Of a stretch of 6,763 nt of DNA, positions 1 through 6,763 are shown piece after piece (the stretch's first letter is position 1; each line of letters starts with the position of its first letter). This DNA comes from Flavobacteriia bacterium (GTDB taxonomy: Bacteria; Bacteroidota; Bacteroidia; Flavobacteriales_D; Crocinitomicaceae): the NCBI GenBank assembly GCA_009925805.1, contig RFQF01000112.1, positions 1-6,763 on the forward strand, in the 5' to 3' direction. The notes beneath the pieces are model-generated. The model did no database searches and had not been told where the DNA came from. It saw only the letters and a program-made list of their open reading frames with translations. The position numbers were made by a program, and so were the translations under genes.

Positions 1-29
1 ACCTTCGGAATTTCGCTTAACTTAGATTA

Positions 30-608
30 TTAAGCCTGAAGTGTTTCTATAAGGTGCTCCAATTGAATTAATAACGGCCTTTGGTGATCGTTAACAACCA
101 CAAAAGAGGCTAAGGCTGTTTTTCTTGCGTCGTCCCATTGCGCTTGGATGCGCTCCTCCACCTCCCGAGCACTCCATGCATTACGTTCCATGACTCGTGC
201 GATGCGAAGTTCCAATGGGGCAACCACCAAAACGGTAGCATCGAAGTCCAGGTAGGATCCCGTCTCAAATAAAATGGCTGCTTCGTTAAACACCATTTCG
301 CTGCGCTGTTCTTTGCACCATGCGTGGAAATCTTGTCGTACTATAGGATGAATTAAGGCATTCACGAACATACGATCTTCTTCCGAGGCAAAAAGCCGTT
401 GAGCCAAAGCAGGTTTATTGATCGCTTCACCTAGGTAAATAGTTGCTCCAAATCGCGCCACTAACCCTTTTCGAATTTCCGGGTGCTCGTTGGTAAGCGC
501 TTTTGCACGTTCATCCGAATGAAATACAGGGTATCCCATGGTCCGTAATATGCCGGCCACAAAACTCTTCCCAGAACCAATTCCCCCGGTAAGTCCAACC
601 CGTTTCAT
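30..608 (-). CDS. coaE: Dephospho-CoA kinase CoaE
   Basis: Cytosolic enzyme of the last step of coenzyme A synthesis: it phosphorylates the ribose 3'-hydroxyl of dephospho-CoA using ATP. The 192-residue product is close to the usual length of about 200. The N-terminus carries a P-loop (GGIGSGKS, residues 8-15). D32, in HSDE, sits where the family has its catalytic Asp. The conserved NALIHP block is at 83-88, followed by NEAAILFETG (108-117) and a lid-like stretch with R142 and R153. A late VVND (171-174) matches the nucleotide-base region of the family. The ATG at 608 lies just before the P-loop strand, as in relatives, so the start is secure. The gene is divergent from the methyltransferase gene. 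Only 29 bases of the window lie beyond its TAA stop, and no feature is visible there. The gene looks intact. Confidence 0.96.
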   Translation of the reverse strand: MKRVGLTGGIGSGKSFVAGILRTMGYPVFHSDERAKALTNEHPEIRKGLVARFGATIYLGEAINKPALAQRLFASEEDRMFVNALIHPIVRQDFHAWCKEQRSEMVFNEAAILFETGSYLDFDATVLVVAPLELRIARVMERNAWSAREVEERIQAQWDDARKTALASFVVVNDHQRPLLIQLEHLIETLQA

Positions 609-612
609 TCCT

Positions 613-620
613 CGAAGTTA
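613..620 (-). promoter_or_regulatory. Possible -7 element for coaE
   Basis: On the minus strand TAACTTCG matches the Bacteroidota -7 consensus TAnnTTTG at five of its six fixed bases. It ends 4 nt before the coaE ATG, the same spacing as the better box on the other strand. No TTTG-like -33 element is seen about 19 bp upstream; the nearest TTG is 26 bp away. This is a tentative call. coaE may instead be transcribed from another start. Confidence 0.3.
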
Positions 621-632
621 CATTAAAGTTGC

Positions 633-663
633 TTTTCTACGGCAGGCAATTTCCCTATCTTTG
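633..663 (+). promoter_or_regulatory. Bacteroidota-type promoter of the methyltransferase-ZIP pair
   Basis: TATCTTTG at 656-663 is an exact match to the -7 consensus TAnnTTTG used by the primary sigma factor of Bacteroidota. TTTT at 633-636 is a three-of-four match to the -33 element TTTG, with a 19-bp spacer. The box ends 4 nt before the ATG at 668, so transcription probably begins at or within a few bases of the start codon. The box position is seen directly; the transcription start is inferred. Confidence 0.75.
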
Positions 664-667
664 CCTC

Positions 668-1399
668 ATGACAGATACCGAATGGTACGCATCCTGGTTT
701 GACACTTCCTATTATCACCTGCTTTACAATCATCGAAATGAGGAAGAAGCCCGAGAATTCATGGAGCGTTTAGTGCATTTTCTTGCTCTTCCCCCTGGGT
801 CAAAAGTACTTGATTTAGCGTGCGGAAAGGGAAGACATGCGCGCACCTTGCAGGCCTTAGGACTCGATGTTGTCGGTACCGATTTATCGCCGCAAAGCAT
901 TGAATTTGCTCAACAGTACTCCAACGAGCATCTGGCGTTTCAAGTGCAAGACATGCGCATTCCCTTGGAAAATGCTGCCTTTGATGCTGTATTTAATTTG
1001 TTTACCAGTTTCGGGTATTTCGATCACTTGGAGGATAACCTTCAAGTCATTAAAGCCATTGGATCGATGGTAGTACCTGAGGGAATGCTGGTCATTGATT
1101 TTTTAAATGCGGAACGGGTAAAGGCCACGCTGGTTCCAGAGGAACAGGTACATCGAGGAACCATCGTGTTTAACATTAAACGTGAGGTATTGAACGGTAA
1201 GGTAATAAAACACATTGCCTTTTCGGACCAAGGGAAAGTCTTCCAATACACAGAACAAGTGCAACTATTGGGTATGTCAGATTTCCAAACATTACTCGAG
1301 GACCATTTTCGGATACAGGATGTTTTCGGGGATTATAGGCTGAGTCCTTTTGATCCTGATACTTCTCCGAGATTAATTTTAATAGCCAAAAAGCGATGA
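668..1399 (+). CDS. Class I SAM-dependent methyltransferase, substrate unknown
   Basis: A 243-residue cytosolic protein with a Rossmann-type methyltransferase fold. Motif I is at residues 47-57 (VLDLACGKGRH). An acidic residue that would bind the SAM ribose is D72 (VVGTDLS). D95 in VQDMRIPL and the strand FDAVFNLFTSFGYF (105-118) supply motifs III-IV. The C-terminus GDYRLSPFDPDTSPRLILIAKK is typical of a Methyltransf_25-like group of small-molecule methyltransferases. No substrate-specific domain is visible, so the substrate cannot be named. I prefer the ATG at 668 over an in-frame ATG at 629. The earlier start would lie upstream of the promoter -7 box and would add 13 residues not typical of the fold. 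The stop overlaps the start of the ZIP gene by 4 bp, so the two are probably one translationally coupled unit. Confidence 0.9.
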   Translation: MTDTEWYASWFDTSYYHLLYNHRNEEEAREFMERLVHFLALPPGSKVLDLACGKGRHARTLQALGLDVVGTDLSPQSIEFAQQYSNEHLAFQVQDMRIPLENAAFDAVFNLFTSFGYFDHLEDNLQVIKAIGSMVVPEGMLVIDFLNAERVKATLVPEEQVHRGTIVFNIKREVLNGKVIKHIAFSDQGKVFQYTEQVQLLGMSDFQTLLEDHFRIQDVFGDYRLSPFDPDTSPRLILIAKKR

Positions 1400-2124
1400 A
1401 TCCTGGGTTCATGATACTTATTTTATTGGCGGTGGTCGCATTAAGTGGTGGATTCGTTCATTTTTTACAAGCAAACAATCATACGCAATACATAAAAATA
1501 GCTTTGGCGTTTAGCGGTGGGTTTCTTCTCGCCATCGTTTTTGAACATCTTTTACCGGAACTCTACGCCATGAACACCCCACATTTAGGCCTGTTTATTT
1601 TGATGGGCTTTCTCATTCAATGGGTTTTGGAGTATTTCTCCGGAGGCATCGAACATGGACATATTCACGTGCACAAAGGACAAGCCATGCCCTGGACCCT
1701 GTTTATTTCGCTATCCATTCATTCCATCATCGAAGGTATTCCCTTGGGAAACAATACAGAACACCTCCATCCCTTGCACGACCACAACCATAATTTATCG
1801 CTGTTTTGGGGAATTGTTTTTCATCAAGTACCCGTGGCCATTGCCCTTATGACCTTGCTTTTTAGCACCAAACTTTCCAAAAATAGGGCGTGGTTGGTAT
1901 TAATGCTTTTTGCTGCAATGACACCCCTTGGAATCGTATTGGGGCTCAAAGTGTCGCTGGAAGAATTGGGGCTGAACATTTCGGCTATTTTGGGCGTGGT
2001 CATTGGCATGTTCTTGCACATTTCTACCACCATTATTTTTGAAACTTCCGAAAACCATAAATTTAACCTGATTAAACTCTCCAGTGTAATCGCTGGGATA
2101 GGAGGGGGCTTGTTGATGTCCTAG
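1396..2124 (+). CDS. ZIP-family divalent metal transporter
   Basis: A 242-residue inner-membrane protein with about eight hydrophobic segments, roughly at 5-24, 33-56, 62-83, 99-118, 134-157, 164-185, 193-214 and 225-241. This matches the ZIP fold, whose members move zinc, iron or manganese into the cytoplasm. FEHLLPE (49-55) in segment 2 and GMFLHIS (204-210) in segment 7 fit ZIP patterns. The metal motifs are HSIIEG (109-114) in segment 4 and HQVPVA (143-148) in segment 5. Two His-rich loops flank segment 4: HGHIHVH (87-93), and residues 123-132 with five His. Both could gather metal. Several acidic second-site ligands known in the family are replaced (S110, Q144, V147, T176). The ATG at 1396 overlaps the methyltransferase stop. 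A second ATG at 1411 is possible but would cut into segment 1. The metal is not determinable from sequence. Confidence 0.92.
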   Translation: MNPGFMILILLAVVALSGGFVHFLQANNHTQYIKIALAFSGGFLLAIVFEHLLPELYAMNTPHLGLFILMGFLIQWVLEYFSGGIEHGHIHVHKGQAMPWTLFISLSIHSIIEGIPLGNNTEHLHPLHDHNHNLSLFWGIVFHQVPVAIALMTLLFSTKLSKNRAWLVLMLFAAMTPLGIVLGLKVSLEELGLNISAILGVVIGMFLHISTTIIFETSENHKFNLIKLSSVIAGIGGGLLMS

Positions 2125-2837
2125 CGGAGGTTGAAAAGATCGTTTACGCCAACTAAGCGGTTCATGGTAAATCCTTCGGCATAGGTTACCCCGATGGGTC
2201 GGCCAAATTCCAACATCCTTCCTTTGATGAATTCCAAGAAATGGGCATTCGAAATGGGCGTTTCAGGTTCGACAGAAGTTGGATCGTAAAATTGGGAGGC
2301 ATAACACTTGATAAGCTCAATTTTCTCCTCTGCGAATGCAGTAACATCAAAAACGATGTCGGGTTCAAGGTACATGTCCTGGATATAGTGCATGAGCTGC
2401 GGTGCGCGATATGCTTCTTGAGGCTTCCCTTCCCGTTCCGTTGCTATTTTAGGCAAACCGGACAGAAAAGCTGCTCGAGCCACTAAGGCAGCTGCCCGTG
2501 CGTGGTCAGGATGCCGATCACGTACTGAATTAGCTAATATTAATTGCGGTTTAAAATGCCTTATTTCTTGAATGATTGAGCATAAACTGGCCTCGCTTTC
2601 CTCGAAAAAGCCATCCGGCATGCCAAGGTTAACCCGCTCCGTAAGACCTAGTTTTTGAGAGGCCTCCTTGGATTCTTGCATTCTTATTTGCGCACTACCT
2701 CGAGTACCAAGCTCGCCTTGGGTTAAATCAACGATGGCTATGTTTTTTCCTTCGCTTCGGTAACGTAAAAGCGTACCACCGCAGGATATTTCGATGTCGT
2801 CGGGATGGGCGCCAAAGGCGAGGATGTCTACCTGCAT
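2121..2837 (-). CDS. bshB1: Bacillithiol biosynthesis deacetylase BshB1
   Basis: Zinc-dependent N-deacetylase of the LmbE/PIG-L family. It removes the acetyl group from GlcNAc-malate to give GlcN-malate, the second step of bacillithiol synthesis in the cytosol, between BshA and BshC (neither is in the window). The 238 residues match the usual length. GAHPDD (9-14) supplies metal ligands H11 and D14 and the catalytic D13. HPDH (109-112) supplies the third ligand, H112. The GELGTRGSA block (41-49) and the C-terminal IGVTYAEGFTM (215-225) are typical of BshB1 rather than of general LmbE proteins. I start the gene at the ATG at 2837, not at an in-frame ATG at 2876. The chosen start directly abuts the family's N-terminal strand (MQVDILAFGAHPDD) and forms a TAATG overlap with the gcvP stop. 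It is probably co-transcribed with gcvP. Its stop codon overlaps that of the convergent ZIP gene. Confidence 0.93.
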   Translation of the reverse strand: MQVDILAFGAHPDDIEISCGGTLLRYRSEGKNIAIVDLTQGELGTRGSAQIRMQESKEASQKLGLTERVNLGMPDGFFEESEASLCSIIQEIRHFKPQLILANSVRDRHPDHARAAALVARAAFLSGLPKIATEREGKPQEAYRAPQLMHYIQDMYLEPDIVFDVTAFAEEKIELIKCYASQFYDPTSVEPETPISNAHFLEFIKGRMLEFGRPIGVTYAEGFTMNRLVGVNDLFNLR

Positions 2838-5674
2838 TAGGCGGTCATATACGATTCGATGCTCGGGCAAGCACACACCAAATTGCGATCACCGTAGGCA
2901 TTATCTACCCTTCGAACCGGAGCCCAATACTTGTTTTTAAGCAGGTAGGGCAGGGGATAGGCTGCCTCCGAGGGCGTATAAGGGTAATTCCATTCTTTAT
3001 GGATAATGCATTCCGCCGTGTGCGGCGCATTTTTCAGCAGGTTGTTGTCTTTTGGATAGACACCTGATTCAATCTCAGCAATTTCTTGTCGAATTTTTAT
3101 CATCGCATCCACAAAGCGGTCGAGCTCTTCCTTGTCTTCAGATTCTGTGGGCTCGATCATCAGTGTTCCCGCAACTGGGAAAGAAACGGTAGGTGCATGA
3201 AAGCCAAAATCAATCAAGCGTTTCGCTATATCAGCCACTTCTACCTCCGCATTTTTCTTGAATTCACGGCAATCCAAAATCAACTCATGAGCAACTGTGC
3301 CATCGTTCCCTGTATATAAAATAGGATAATGTTCTTTTAGCCGAGCGGCAAGGTAGTTCGCGTTGACAATGGCCATTTCCGTTGACTCACGAAGCCCTTG
3401 GTATCCCAACATTTTAATATAACCGTAGGAAATCAACAAGATCAAAGCACTTCCATAAGGCGCCGAAGATATCGCATGAATTGCCTGTTCGCCACCCGTT
3501 GTATGCAATGGATTACTTGGTAAGAACGGCACCAAATGCGCCGCAACGCCAATAGGTCCCATCCCGGGGCCGCCACCTCCATGCGGAATAGCAAAGGTTT
3601 TGTGCAAGTTTAAGTGGCAAACATCTGCCCCAATATTTCCAGGATTGGTTAAGCCCACTTGGGCATTCATGTTGGCGCCATCCATGTAAACCTGCCCTCC
3701 TTGTTCGTGAATGATTGCAGTAATTTCACGAATTCCGGCCTCGTAGACACCGTGCGTCGATGGGTAGGTGACCATAATTCCTGCAAGCTCCTTTCCAAGC
3801 TGCTCGGCCACGTTGCGCAATTCTGTAATGTCGATGTTTCCCTGTTCGTCGCACCCAGTCACCACCACTTCGAATCCTGCCATCACGGCGGATGCCGGGT
3901 TTGTTCCATGCGCACTGGAAGGAATAATGATTTTTTTACGTTGGAAATCACCGTTGGCTTCGTGAAATGCTTTAATGACCATCAAACCAGCATATTCACC
4001 TTGTGCGCCAGAGTTGGGCTGCAAAGAAACTCCCGCAAAACCAGTGCATTCACACAAATCTTTTGCAAGTTCTTCCATGAATGCCTGATATCCAGCGGCC
4101 TGCTTTTTTGGTGCAAAAGGGTGCATGTTGGCAAAACTGGGATGCGTAATGGGCATCAATTCGCTGGCAGCGTTGAGTTTCATCGTACAAGATCCAAGAG
4201 GAATCATGCTATGGACGAGCGAAAGGTCTTTGTTTTCTAACGATTTCAAATAGCGCATCATCCGAGACTCGGAATGGTAGGAATTAAATACGGAATGGGT
4301 CAGTATTTCTTCGGTGCGCAATGCATCTTTGGGAATTCCTACCGCTGTTGGGGTGCCTTTTTTGAGGTCTTCAAATAGGCCTAAAATAACCTCCACATCT
4401 TCTTGAGAATGAGGCTCGCCAAAGGTAATTTGAAGGGAATGAGCGTCTGGTGCGAATAAATTCATTCCTTTTGCGGCAGCGGCGTCCACGAAGGATTTGC
4501 TATCCACTTGGGTTACATGAAGGGTATCAAAAAATGCATGGGTGTGCAGTTGGTAGCCCTTGCTCAACAACCCTTTCGCGGTCGTGCAGGCCAACGCATG
4601 AATATGGGTCGCAATGCGCTTAATGCCTTGAGGTCCATGATATACGGCGTACATGCCCGCCATGACAGCCAACAAGGCTTGAGCGGTACAAATATTGGAA
4701 GTGGCTTTGTCGCGTTTGATGTGTTGCTCACGGGTTTGTAAGGCCATGCGCAGTGCGGTATGGTCGTCAGCATCTTTCGATACGCCAATGATCCTTCCAG
4801 GAAGGGTGCGCTTGTACGACTCCTTACACGCAAAAAACGCGGCGTGAGGTCCGCCATAACCCATAGGAACGCCAAAACGCTGGGAATTCCCCACCACTAC
4901 ATCGGCACCTAAAGAACCTGGAGACTTTAACAACGCAAGGGCCATAAGGTCTGTGCATACGGCTACTTGTATCGAGGCATTCTTCAAAAATTGGAGGCTT
5001 TCTTTCAGATTAACAACGTGGCCCTTGGCATCCGGGTATTGCAATAAGGCACCAAAACAGCCTTCCAAGGAAACTTCCTCCACGTTTTGGAAAGAACGCA
5101 GTTCAATCGTTAAATTTTTCGCACGTCCCTTAACGACATCTAAGGTTTGAGGAAAAATAGCTTCATGCACCAGAAACACGTTTTTTTGCAATTTCACCTC
5201 CTCGCGTGAGCGTGCGTTGAAAAACATGATCATGGCTTCTGCTGCAGCCGTACCTTCATCCAACAACGAAGCATTGGCGATTTCCATTCCGGTAAGATCA
5301 ATGACCATTGTTTGGAAATTTAACAAGGCTTCCAACCGTCCTTGGGCGATTTCTGCTTGATAAGGTGTATATGCGGTATACCATCCTGGGTTTTCAAGCA
5401 CATTTCTTAAAATCACCGAGGGAACTAAGGTTTCGTGATATCCCAAGCCAATAAACGATTTTTTTACGTCATTTAAAGCGCCAATCGCCTGGATTTTCTG
5501 GAGGTATTCCGCTTCACTGATACCTTGTGATACCTCAAGTTCACGGTTGAGACGAATGGCCTCAGGAATGGTTTTAGCAATGAGTTCATCCACGGAGGAT
5601 ACGCCTATTTTTTCAAGCATTTCAGCGGTTTCGGTCGGGGTAGGACCTATATGACGGGCAATAAAATCGGACAT
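2837..5674 (-). CDS. gcvP: Glycine dehydrogenase (aminomethyl-transferring), P protein
   Basis: The PLP-dependent decarboxylase of the cytosolic glycine cleavage system. It releases CO2 from glycine and passes the aminomethyl group to the lipoyl arm of the H protein; with T and L proteins this yields methylene-tetrahydrofolate, ammonia and NADH. The 945 residues are the full length of the fused one-chain form. The N-terminal half (about 1-450) holds RHIGPT (7-12) and the GYGGPHAAFFA block (272-282). The C-terminal half holds GSCTMKLNAA (494-503), SSAHGTNPASA (586-596) and NLHKTFAIPHGGGGPG (689-704), where K692 is the PLP-binding lysine. No frameshift or missing block is seen. The ATG at 5674 gives the expected N-terminus and follows a -7 promoter box by 17 nt. 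gcvT and gcvH are not in the window. bshB1 follows with a 1-bp overlap. Confidence 0.98.
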   Translation of the reverse strand: MSDFIARHIGPTPTETAEMLEKIGVSSVDELIAKTIPEAIRLNRELEVSQGISEAEYLQKIQAIGALNDVKKSFIGLGYHETLVPSVILRNVLENPGWYTAYTPYQAEIAQGRLEALLNFQTMVIDLTGMEIANASLLDEGTAAAEAMIMFFNARSREEVKLQKNVFLVHEAIFPQTLDVVKGRAKNLTIELRSFQNVEEVSLEGCFGALLQYPDAKGHVVNLKESLQFLKNASIQVAVCTDLMALALLKSPGSLGADVVVGNSQRFGVPMGYGGPHAAFFACKESYKRTLPGRIIGVSKDADDHTALRMALQTREQHIKRDKATSNICTAQALLAVMAGMYAVYHGPQGIKRIATHIHALACTTAKGLLSKGYQLHTHAFFDTLHVTQVDSKSFVDAAAAKGMNLFAPDAHSLQITFGEPHSQEDVEVILGLFEDLKKGTPTAVGIPKDALRTEEILTHSVFNSYHSESRMMRYLKSLENKDLSLVHSMIPLGSCTMKLNAASELMPITHPSFANMHPFAPKKQAAGYQAFMEELAKDLCECTGFAGVSLQPNSGAQGEYAGLMVIKAFHEANGDFQRKKIIIPSSAHGTNPASAVMAGFEVVVTGCDEQGNIDITELRNVAEQLGKELAGIMVTYPSTHGVYEAGIREITAIIHEQGGQVYMDGANMNAQVGLTNPGNIGADVCHLNLHKTFAIPHGGGGPGMGPIGVAAHLVPFLPSNPLHTTGGEQAIHAISSAPYGSALILLISYGYIKMLGYQGLRESTEMAIVNANYLAARLKEHYPILYTGNDGTVAHELILDCREFKKNAEVEVADIAKRLIDFGFHAPTVSFPVAGTLMIEPTESEDKEELDRFVDAMIKIRQEIAEIESGVYPKDNNLLKNAPHTAECIIHKEWNYPYTPSEAAYPLPYLLKNKYWAPVRRVDNAYGDRNLVCACPSIESYMTA

Positions 5675-5691
5675 AGAAGAATTTTATGGTG

Positions 5692-5699
5692 CAAATATA
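5692..5699 (-). promoter_or_regulatory. gcvP: Bacteroidota -7 promoter element of gcvP
   Basis: On the minus strand TATATTTG matches TAnnTTTG exactly and lies 17 nt upstream of the gcvP ATG. This implies a short leader of roughly 14 nt with no Shine-Dalgarno sequence. The -33 element is poor: ATTG (5713-5716) is too close at 13 bp, and TTTA (5723-5726) is 23 bp away. A 13-bp inverted repeat (5696-5708) overlaps the upstream half of the box. The promoter would let gcvP-bshB1 be transcribed independently of pyk. Confidence 0.65.
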
Positions 5700-5731
5700 C
5701 AACGTATAGCAACAATGAATTCTAAAAAATG

Positions 5732-6763
5732 TTAGTCGACGTAGCTCAGTTTTAGCATATTTGAGCCGCCATGGTCTTCGATGGGCATGGAGGTGATATT
5801 AATGACCAAATCACCCTCTTTTAAATAGTTTTCGGATTTAAGGAAGAATTTAATATCCGCAATGGTGTGGTCGGTACTGATTTGCTGGTCGTAGAAAAAG
5901 GCTTTAACTCCCCAAAGCAAGTTGAGCTGGGCTAAAATGGACGCATTGCTGGTAAAGACGTAAATAGCGCTATCGGGCCGTTGCGAGGATACCTTAAAGG
6001 CTGTATAACCTGAAAAAGACATAGTGATAATGGCTTTCGCTTCCACACGTTGCGCCAATCGGCAGGCATTGAAACATATGGAATCGGTAATAAAGCGAAG
6101 GTTTTTCGGATCCGGCATGACTTCCCGATGGTACACCTCAGGGGTCTTTTCCATTTCTTCGATAATGTTTGACATGGTACGAATGACTTCAATGGGATAT
6201 TTGCCCACAGAGGTTTCACCCGAGAGCATCACAGCATCGGCTCCGTCCAGCACCGCATTCGCCACATCGTTGACTTCAGCCCGTGAGGGGGTCATGTTGT
6301 TGATCATGGATTCCATCATTTGGGTGGCGACAATGACGGGTTTGGCATTTGCTACACATTTGTCAATGAGCATTTTCTGAATAACTGGGACCCTTTGGTA
6401 AGGAATTTCTACTCCTAAGTCCCCTCGTGCCACCATAACCCCATCGGTGGCGCTTATGATGTCATCGATACTGTTCAAAGCTTCCGGTTTTTCAATTTTG
6501 GCGATGGTTTTGGCTTTGCCGCCGTGTTTGGTGATGAGGTGTTTCAGTTCGATAATGTCCCGTGCGTTGCGCACAAAGGACAACCCGATCCAATCCACTT
6601 CTTGTTCTATAGCAAAAGCCAAATCTTGGCGATCTTTTTCCGTGAGGGAGGGCATGGAAATTTTTGTATTGGGGAAATTCACCCCTTTTTTCGAGGATAA
6701 AACACCGCCTTGTATTACCGTGCAATCAATGCAGCTTTTTTTGTCCGACTTACGGATTTCCAA
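5732..6763 (-). CDS. pyk: Pyruvate kinase, 5' end beyond the window
   Basis: The last enzyme of glycolysis: it transfers phosphate from phosphoenolpyruvate to ADP, giving pyruvate and ATP in the cytosol. The visible 343 codons hold the end of the B domain, most of the TIM barrel and the whole C-terminal domain. Numbered from the window edge, IAKIEKPE (87-94) has the catalytic K89 and metal ligand E91. ARGDLG (112-117) has metal ligand D115. ATQMMESM (146-153) and LSGETSVGKYP (180-190) are further signature blocks. SFSGYT (249-254) matches the phosphate-binding loop of the allosteric site. About 130 N-terminal residues are missing compared with a usual length near 475. The first codon at the edge is TTG, which here is surely an internal Leu and not a start. 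The TAA stop is 57 bp before the gcvP ATG. Confidence 0.97.
   Translation of the reverse strand: MEIRKSDKKSCIDCTVIQGGVLSSKKGVNFPNTKISMPSLTEKDRQDLAFAIEQEVDWIGLSFVRNARDIIELKHLITKHGGKAKTIAKIEKPEALNSIDDIISATDGVMVARGDLGVEIPYQRVPVIQKMLIDKCVANAKPVIVATQMMESMINNMTPSRAEVNDVANAVLDGADAVMLSGETSVGKYPIEVIRTMSNIIEEMEKTPEVYHREVMPDPKNLRFITDSICFNACRLAQRVEAKAIITMSFSGYTAFKVSSQRPDSAIYVFTSNASILAQLNLLWGVKAFFYDQQISTDHTIADIKFFLKSENYLKEGDLVINITSMPIEDHGGSNMLKLSYVD

Noticed and set aside
1..29. Possible start of another minus-strand gene after coaE
   Set aside because: The 29 bases hold no start codon on that strand and are too few to judge.
629..667. Upstream in-frame ATG for the methyltransferase
   Set aside because: The codons cover the promoter spacer and -7 box (656-663), so the expected transcript would not include this ATG.
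2838..2876. N-terminal extension of bshB1 from the ATG at 2876
   Set aside because: It would add 13 residues before the family's normal first strand and lie wholly inside gcvP. The TAATG start at 2837 fits family length and junction geometry.
3659..4240. A 193-codon open frame on the plus strand inside gcvP
   Set aside because: It is fully antisense to the conserved PLP half of gcvP, shows no recognisable domain, is rich in Cys/His as antisense shadows often are, and has no promoter box seen before it.
5718..5731. Possible terminator after pyk (T6 run on the minus strand at 5724-5729)
   Set aside because: The T-run has no stable hairpin before it. The nearby GTCGAC (5735-5740) is a palindrome with no loop and lies in the pyk coding end.
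6761..6763. TTG at the window edge as a pyk start codon
   Set aside because: The reading frame begins in the middle of the B domain; about 130 conserved N-terminal residues must lie beyond the edge, so this codon is an internal Leu.

Overview
The window looks like ordinary chromosomal DNA from a member of the Bacteroidota, possibly a Flavobacteriales relative. Three things support this. Two start regions carry the Bacteroidota sigma-factor -7 element (TAnnTTTG). No start codon has a convincing Shine-Dalgarno sequence. The gene content fits the phylum: a BshB1-type bacillithiol deacetylase, a fused single-chain glycine dehydrogenase, and a small methyltransferase next to a ZIP transporter. Base composition by eye is moderate (mid-40s percent GC) and even throughout. 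I see no mobile element, tRNA, rRNA, CRISPR array or sign of recent transfer.

Layout, left to right. coaE (dephospho-CoA kinase) is on the minus strand at 30-608. A 59-bp divergent intergenic region at 609-667 holds a good plus-strand promoter and a weak minus-strand one. A plus-strand pair follows: a class I SAM-dependent methyltransferase (668-1399) and a ZIP-family metal transporter (1396-2124), joined by a 4-bp ATGA overlap. This pair runs head-on into a minus-strand pair. gcvP (glycine dehydrogenase, 2837-5674) is upstream and bshB1 (2121-2837) downstream, joined by a TAATG stop/start overlap. The ZIP and bshB1 genes end inside each other's stop codons (CTAG, 2121-2124). A 57-bp gap at 5675-5731 holds the gcvP promoter. 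Beyond it, pyk (pyruvate kinase) is also on the minus strand and is cut at its 5' end by the window edge at 6763.

Functionally this is core metabolism: coenzyme A synthesis, glycine cleavage feeding one-carbon units, low-molecular-weight thiol synthesis, metal uptake and the last step of glycolysis. All six genes read as intact, apart from the edge truncation of pyk. There is no stretch above 300 bp without a gene. I did not find an undescribed system. The points most worth a second look are an apparently leaderless promoter, a ZIP transporter whose second metal site looks lost, and the very tight gene junctions.
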